Source: Mya arenaria (taxonomy: Eukaryota > Mollusca > Bivalvia > Myida > Myidae). From it: a DNA stretch of 64,000 nucleotides. Of this stretch, positions 58,751-64,000 are shown piece by piece; position 1 is the first letter of the stretch; each line of letters opens with the position of its first letter. The position numbers were made by a program, and so were the translations under genes. The stretch is taken from NCBI RefSeq assembly GCF_026914265.1, contig NC_069124.1, positions 8,892,213-8,956,212 of the forward strand, written 5' to 3'. Below the pieces are notes generated by a model that was given only the letters and a program-made list of their open reading frames with translations, did no database searches and had not been told where the DNA came from.

Positions 58751-60146
58751 TTCTATACGTACAAAATTGTTGTGTGTATTCATGTCAAATCAAAAAAAGT
58801 TGTATAGAAACGAATTAGGGAGACTTGAATCACAGAGCGTGTTACTCTTCCTTTTATTATCTGTATTAGTCGAATTATTTGCAAAATGCATTAGTGTACC
58901 TTTAAATCATTTAAAATATGACCGTCCATACAGTAGTTTTTATTCAAAGAATAAAAATGCCACATAACTATTATCTTTAATTTTCGATCTACGTGGAATG
59001 ATTGTATTATAAAACCTTGGATCTATTTCATATTCTTTGAGGTTCTGTTTACTTATGGTATTCCTAATAATAACAGATCGACTATTTCGATTGGCGTGGT
59101 TTAAATCCACCTTTGCCTTAAAATTAAGTCTTGGAGACTGTATACACAGTAGCAAATAACAAAGTGTTCGTATGTTACCTAGTACAATGCAATTATTACG
59201 ATAACATCGGTATTGTGATAAGGGTAATGTATTCTGTTTTAAAAAGCCTTTTATTGGTAGTATACCGACCTGCCTTAAGAGTAAAATGCAATTAAGATTA
59301 TTTTGAAAAATATGCATACAAAGTTATGGTAAGGTGGCGTCTTTATTATATCTATAAAGCGTGCATGCTTCGGTAATGAAAACAGAATATGTCTAAATCA
59401 GTTTGGTTTTTTTCATGTTTTGGCTCGTTGAAACCCTAACAAAGTACCACAATATAATTTAAGACCCCAATAATGAAATAATAAAATAAGATAGATTGCA
59501 CTTAAGAATAAGATCAGCTCTTTCACTTTATAATTGATACGATAATATTTACGATATCTAATCATTTAAGTGATTTCAATACAAGGCCTGACTCATTTTA
59601 CATGTTTCCAATTTCGGGAGTACCGTTCCATATAATCTGACGCTATGTATCGTTCGTAATTTAATAAGCTAGTATGTAAATGTATCTCATTATGTATCTG
59701 TCTATACTTGTATACATGGATCGGACGGTTTCATGGGCATATATGGTCAGTTTATGACCGTAAATCGTCGTGTACGGACATCCCAGTTTCTTTGAAGATT
59801 TTGAAATTAGTATTTCGAAGTATAGTTTGTTCGTATGGCGTGGGAAAAAGTTATAAATCCTGGTATTCAACATTTTATTGAAAATTTCGACATCATGAGA
59901 TTCTATAATAAATTTAATCTAAGTAAAAGTACTAAATTTAACCATTATTTAAAATCTTAAAACATCTGTCCTAAGGAACCCAAAATCACGTTTTATATTT
60001 TAATTAAATTAGCGCTTGAGTAATTACCCCTTGAACTAATTACGAGTATTTACTTCTCGCTTGTAAGTTATGTCCTTGAACTTATGTTTATTTTGAGTAA
60101 GCCTTTGAGAGAATCCGAGTAAGAGCAAGCCACAAATTTTACAACG
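58751..60146. other. Unannotated spacer
   Basis: The largest frame (125 codons, minus strand at 59317-58940) shows no splice support and a composition like its surroundings. No gene called. Confidence 0.4.
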
Positions 60147-60330
60147 AAAAAAGCTATTAATAATTACTTTTGTTATAAGAAACACACCGCAGAGTTAAGA
60201 ATTAAAAAGCTATTATTAATTACTTTAATATAAGAAATATACCGCGAAGTTAACAATGAAAAAAGTTATTATTAATTACTTTTAATATAAGAAAATGAAA
60301 AAGCTATTATCAATTACTTATCATATATTA
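60147..60330 (+). repeat. Short tandem repeat, about 3.5 units of 55 bp
   Basis: Each unit begins aaaaagctattattaattac and contains aatataagaaa; the first two complete units also contain accgc and agttaa. Confidence 0.8.
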
Positions 60331-63193
60331 CGAAGCGCAAATTGTAATCGTCTCAACTTAACAGAGAGCCATAATCTACAGACCATGTTTAGTTTAAATA
60401 GAACTTTTCTTTCCATTAGCCTTTTACATGGTGATGGTCTAGCGGGTGTTTATAAACACCTCTGCTTTTCATTAACCGCCGAATATGCTCTAATTTTGCA
60501 CAATGCTACAGCTGATTGCACCACTACTTGATTTTATAGTGGGAATTTGAAGAAAAACCACAATAAACAAGGTTTAACCTCTGCTTACCATACCTTTAAT
60601 CGCTTTTGTGAAACATTTGGACTATCTAGGTTAATCCTTTAAAGCAATTGCTTTATTTTCGTATTTCTAAATTTAATGCAAATACCTTCTTTGGTTAAGT
60701 ACTTAGCTGCACCTTGGATGTAAAACAACTAATGAAGACATTTGAATGCGTTTGTAATATTTTGAGGTTTTTATTTACATTTTGTAGATTGTAAGATGAA
60801 ATATTTGTAATGAAACATGATCCGTGTAAATACATTGCTTAACGTTTCATCGATAGATGGGCTGATTTATTATATTTAATATTCAACTACTCGTAATGTA
60901 GACCAAATGATTGTTAATTTAATATCTCATCCTCGTTGACACGATAGGGAAATAATTAATTAATGCTTTTTCAAACCTGACAACGGTTCATTGCCCAATA
61001 TAATTTAATATGACATGGAATTATATAAAAGCAGTTTTCATAATTCAGAATCTAAGCGCAATGTAATGTCATTTTTATTAGTCTGCCACGGGTCTATTTT
61101 ATCGAAGATTTTAAAAAAAAATGACCTACATTGTGCATCGTTAACTAATTGGCGACTCTCAGAACGTCTTACTTTTGTATACTTATGGTGATCAAACTAT
61201 GTGTACATGTTGTTACATTTATACGCGTCCATACCATAACGTAACTTAGTGTCTAATTTTCCCGGAAAGTACCTTCATAAAATATATACGGCCAATTATT
61301 TTATAAGTTGTCCATAGGTTATCTTAAAGCTAGTTTGCCATATAAAAATGGTCTGATTAATCTATAATGCACAGTTGATTCATATTGACAAATCAGTCAA
61401 CTGTTTGGCTAACTTTCATAAAAAGGTAACCAGTTTTCTACAATTGGCTGCTGTGACGCCTTTTTTCTAATAATATTTACATGATTAAACTGTTAAGCAA
61501 TAAGTTTCCTCATAGAAAAAAGTCTAACCTTTTATCAGATTTCTCTCCAGATTATTATTATATTGGCAAAATATTTCTCATTGAGACGCAAGCACTAACA
61601 CTGAAAGGGTCTTTAACGTTGGCAACTATCTCTTTTAAACTTGTTTCATCAAGTTATTATAAAGTAGGCATACTTGTGTTAATCCAAGCCTGATCACGTC
61701 TAAGTTTCAAATGCGTTACTAACCCATTACGACAAAATAGAGCATTCTCTGTCCCATTTCTAAATACTTTCTAACAATTCAGATCTTATACTGATGCTTT
61801 ATCATGGTAACAAGCTTTTTCCACATTTTATACGGTATAAGTTTTTGCGATGAAAGACTGTCTAATCGTGAACGAGTCCGTTTAAGGCTAATATTGATTG
61901 TCAGGTACAATGATGTCGATTCAAAGGAGTTGAAACTTTAACTGGGAGAGCATTCACAGACGCAGAGGGAGCGAACAAGGACATTAAAGTCAGGCAGCGA
62001 AAAGATGTTTCCTTCGATTTTCTAAGAATGCCTGTAGCCGGAATATTGAAATGAATCAAAGGAAAAAATGCTTTGCATTCCGGGGAGTATGTTTGAACAG
62101 TCATGTTTTCAATATAATAAGATGGGGACAAATCGTTCATATAAAGTAGCGGATGATTTATTTATGTTTGTATTTTCTCCTAATGTCAGCTAAAAAGCAT
62201 GACCGACTAAAACTAATTAGTCACACTGTGTCTGTTGCCTCTTATCCTTCATATCCAGAGAACGCCAAACGACATTGGTAGAACTCGTGTGCGTTTGATC
62301 TGAATTTCAAATATTTGTTCTCCTTTTAAGTTTATGTGTTTTAAATTGGCACAAGATCGCTTCATCATGTATGTTCTTTGTCCATTTAAATAGAAGATGG
62401 ATGCGTTTTTCGTACTTTTTGGGAAAATGCCCAATTCTAAGAGGTCCGTTTGTTTAGAATTTGAAAACTATTCACGTATGGGTTTATTTTGAATAAGCAC
62501 AATTTCTGTTTACCAAAGTGACAAAAACTTCCTTCACAAATGTCTTAGCTTATTTACAAAGGTTTAATGGGCAAGTTTCTCGGTGGTTTGATGTAAGATG
62601 TATACTTTCTTCATTTCTCAAGTCCTTTTGTATTAGAATATCCCGTTATTCGCAGATAAGATGTAATTACACAAAATTATCGACCATCCCCTCCATAAGA
62701 TGTCCGAATGTTTGCTCCTTGTTCGGTTTGTTAAGGAGAAATTTACTACCACTTGAAAGTAGTCAGGGATCTTCGCAAGTTATTGAGAGAATCATACCGG
62801 GGAAGATTTATTCAAACCTTGGCCTAGTTTACATCGTTTGTTTTCAAATGGTTTAATTGTGTTCACGTGTTGGTGTTTTAAATGAATTATGAGAGTCAAA
62901 GGTAGGTCGCTATCCTTTGTTGAAGGGGGGTAAATCGGTCAATATCGCAATAAACCTAAAATTGAACAACGCCCGAGTATCATTAATTTTGTGGTACACT
63001 TGCTACGTTTTGGTGTAAATTTTGCTGAGTACAAGTTTTCCATTGCATTCTTGTTCTAATACTGAATGTGTATGTTTGTGATGAGTAATTTCTATTAAAA
63101 CGTTTATTATTAAAATGATTGCAGTCTACTTAAGACAGTTGCATCAAAGTCAGTGAAGTATGGGCTCCATTTCAAAAAGATATCTTAGTAGTA
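60331..63193. other. Unannotated spacer
   Basis: AT-rich sequence. No exon, repeat or RNA gene could be supported. Confidence 0.4.
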
Positions 63194-63223
63194 AATTCAA
63201 TTCAATTCAATTCAATTCAATTT
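63194..63223. repeat. AATTC pentanucleotide microsatellite
   Basis: About six units of aattc lie just before the last minisatellite. Confidence 0.85.
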
Positions 63224-63295
63224 AACCTTTCATACGGGTAGCTTTCGGCCAGGTCAGTGGGGGCACATAAGGCTTTATAGTGTTTCACCTCAGTG

Positions 63296-64000
63296 ATCTA
63301 TCTCAATGGGATAGTGGCATGTGCCTACCTCAATGGAATTCAAACATGGGATCTTTCTCAATGGGATGGAGATATGGAATTTATCTCAATGGGATGGAGA
63401 TATGGGATCTATCACAATTGGTTGGAGACATGCGATATATCTCAATGGTATGGAGATAAATGGGATGGAGACATGCACGTTGTATATTCCAATAGGACTG
63501 AGACATGGCATCTATCTCAATGGGAAGGATATTTGGGATCTATCTCAATGGGATGGAGATCTGTGATCTTTCTCAATGGGATGGATATAAATTGGATGGA
63601 GATATCGGATCTATCTCAATGGATTGGAGGCATGGGCTATATCTCAATTGCATTGATATGAGTTGGATGGAGACATGTGATCTATATCAATGGGATGAAT
63701 ACATGGGATCTATCTCAATTAGAAAGATCTATGGGGTCTCTTTCAATGGGATGGAAGTATGGGATCTATCTCAATAGGATGGAGACATTGGATCTATCTC
63801 AACGGTATGGAGACATGGGATTTATCTCAATGGGATGGAGATATGGCACCTATCTCAATGGGGTTGATTTATAGGATATATCTCAATGGGATGGCGATAT
63901 GAGATCTATCTCAATTTGATGGAGATATCGGATCTATCTCAATGGGATGGAGACATAGGATATATCTCAATTGTGCGAAGATGAATTGGACGGATACATG
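63296..64000 (+). repeat. 28-bp minisatellite, runs off the window
   Basis: The unit is gatctatctcaatgggatgg followed by agatatgg. Some copies have lost parts. Open frames of 65-122 codons across it are repeat-derived. Confidence 0.9.

Noticed and set aside
58940..59317. 125-codon minus-strand frame
   Set aside because: Composition is like the surrounding AT-rich spacer, with no recognised motif and no splice signals at useful positions.
63293..63874. Frames of 65-122 codons with repeated SQWDGD motifs
   Set aside because: They come from the 28-bp minisatellite. Several frames overlap in different phases with the same type of peptide.

Overview
The window is animal genomic DNA, most likely from a bivalve mollusc. 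The support is AT-rich sequence, short exons with GT/AG introns, a tRNA-derived SINE with a central domain of the type common in molluscs, a DIRS/Ngaro-type tyrosine-recombinase retrotransposon, a 5'-truncated LINE, many foldback or MITE-like elements and a very heavy load of minisatellites. Species cannot be read from the sequence. No bacterial operon, CRISPR array or virus is seen. The coding content is small, and the largest open frames are satellite or transposon frames rather than host genes.

Layout. (1) 213-11355 and 13168-19322 are two copies of one tandem segmental duplication. Each carries a four-exon gene for a roughly 162-residue single-pass membrane protein with a signal peptide, two six-cysteine EB/EGF-like modules and one transmembrane helix (A: 7824-10438; B: 15823-17595). 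Each copy also has a 50-bp minisatellite upstream of the gene. The copies are marked by private insertions: a DIRS/Ngaro-like retroelement (1139-5909) and a TA-flanked, pogo-like MITE (8696-9501) in copy A, and a foldback-bearing element (18391-19228) in copy B. The other copy supplies the empty site each time. (2) 20.5-26 kb on the minus strand holds three phase-matched exons of a small cysteine-rich protein. Its last intron is filled by about 43 copies of an 84-bp satellite. A second copy of its middle exon, again beside an array of the same satellite, lies at 11543-12777. (3) 29961-35884 on the plus strand is a six-exon gene for a 229-residue secreted cysteine-rich protein. It has a TATA box, a signal peptide, a helical pro-region and a C-terminal domain that looks like a cystine knot, possibly Spatzle-like or IL-17-like. 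A LINE fragment sits in one of its introns. (4) 38.7-46.8 kb is mostly minisatellite (40-bp and 21-bp arrays), with one exon of an unknown gene between them (44036-44257). (5) 47-64 kb has two remnants of the copy A/B sequence, two related 360-bp foldback elements, one exon of a highly charged protein (53823-54230), a 37-bp array and a 28-bp array that runs off the window end.

How it fits together. The recognisable host genes are small secreted or membrane cysteine-rich proteins, a class that often expands by tandem duplication. The two copies of the membrane-protein gene are nearly identical in protein (five differences by hand count). The exon-intron models were derived by hand from splice signals and reading-phase agreement. 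They have not been tested against transcripts.
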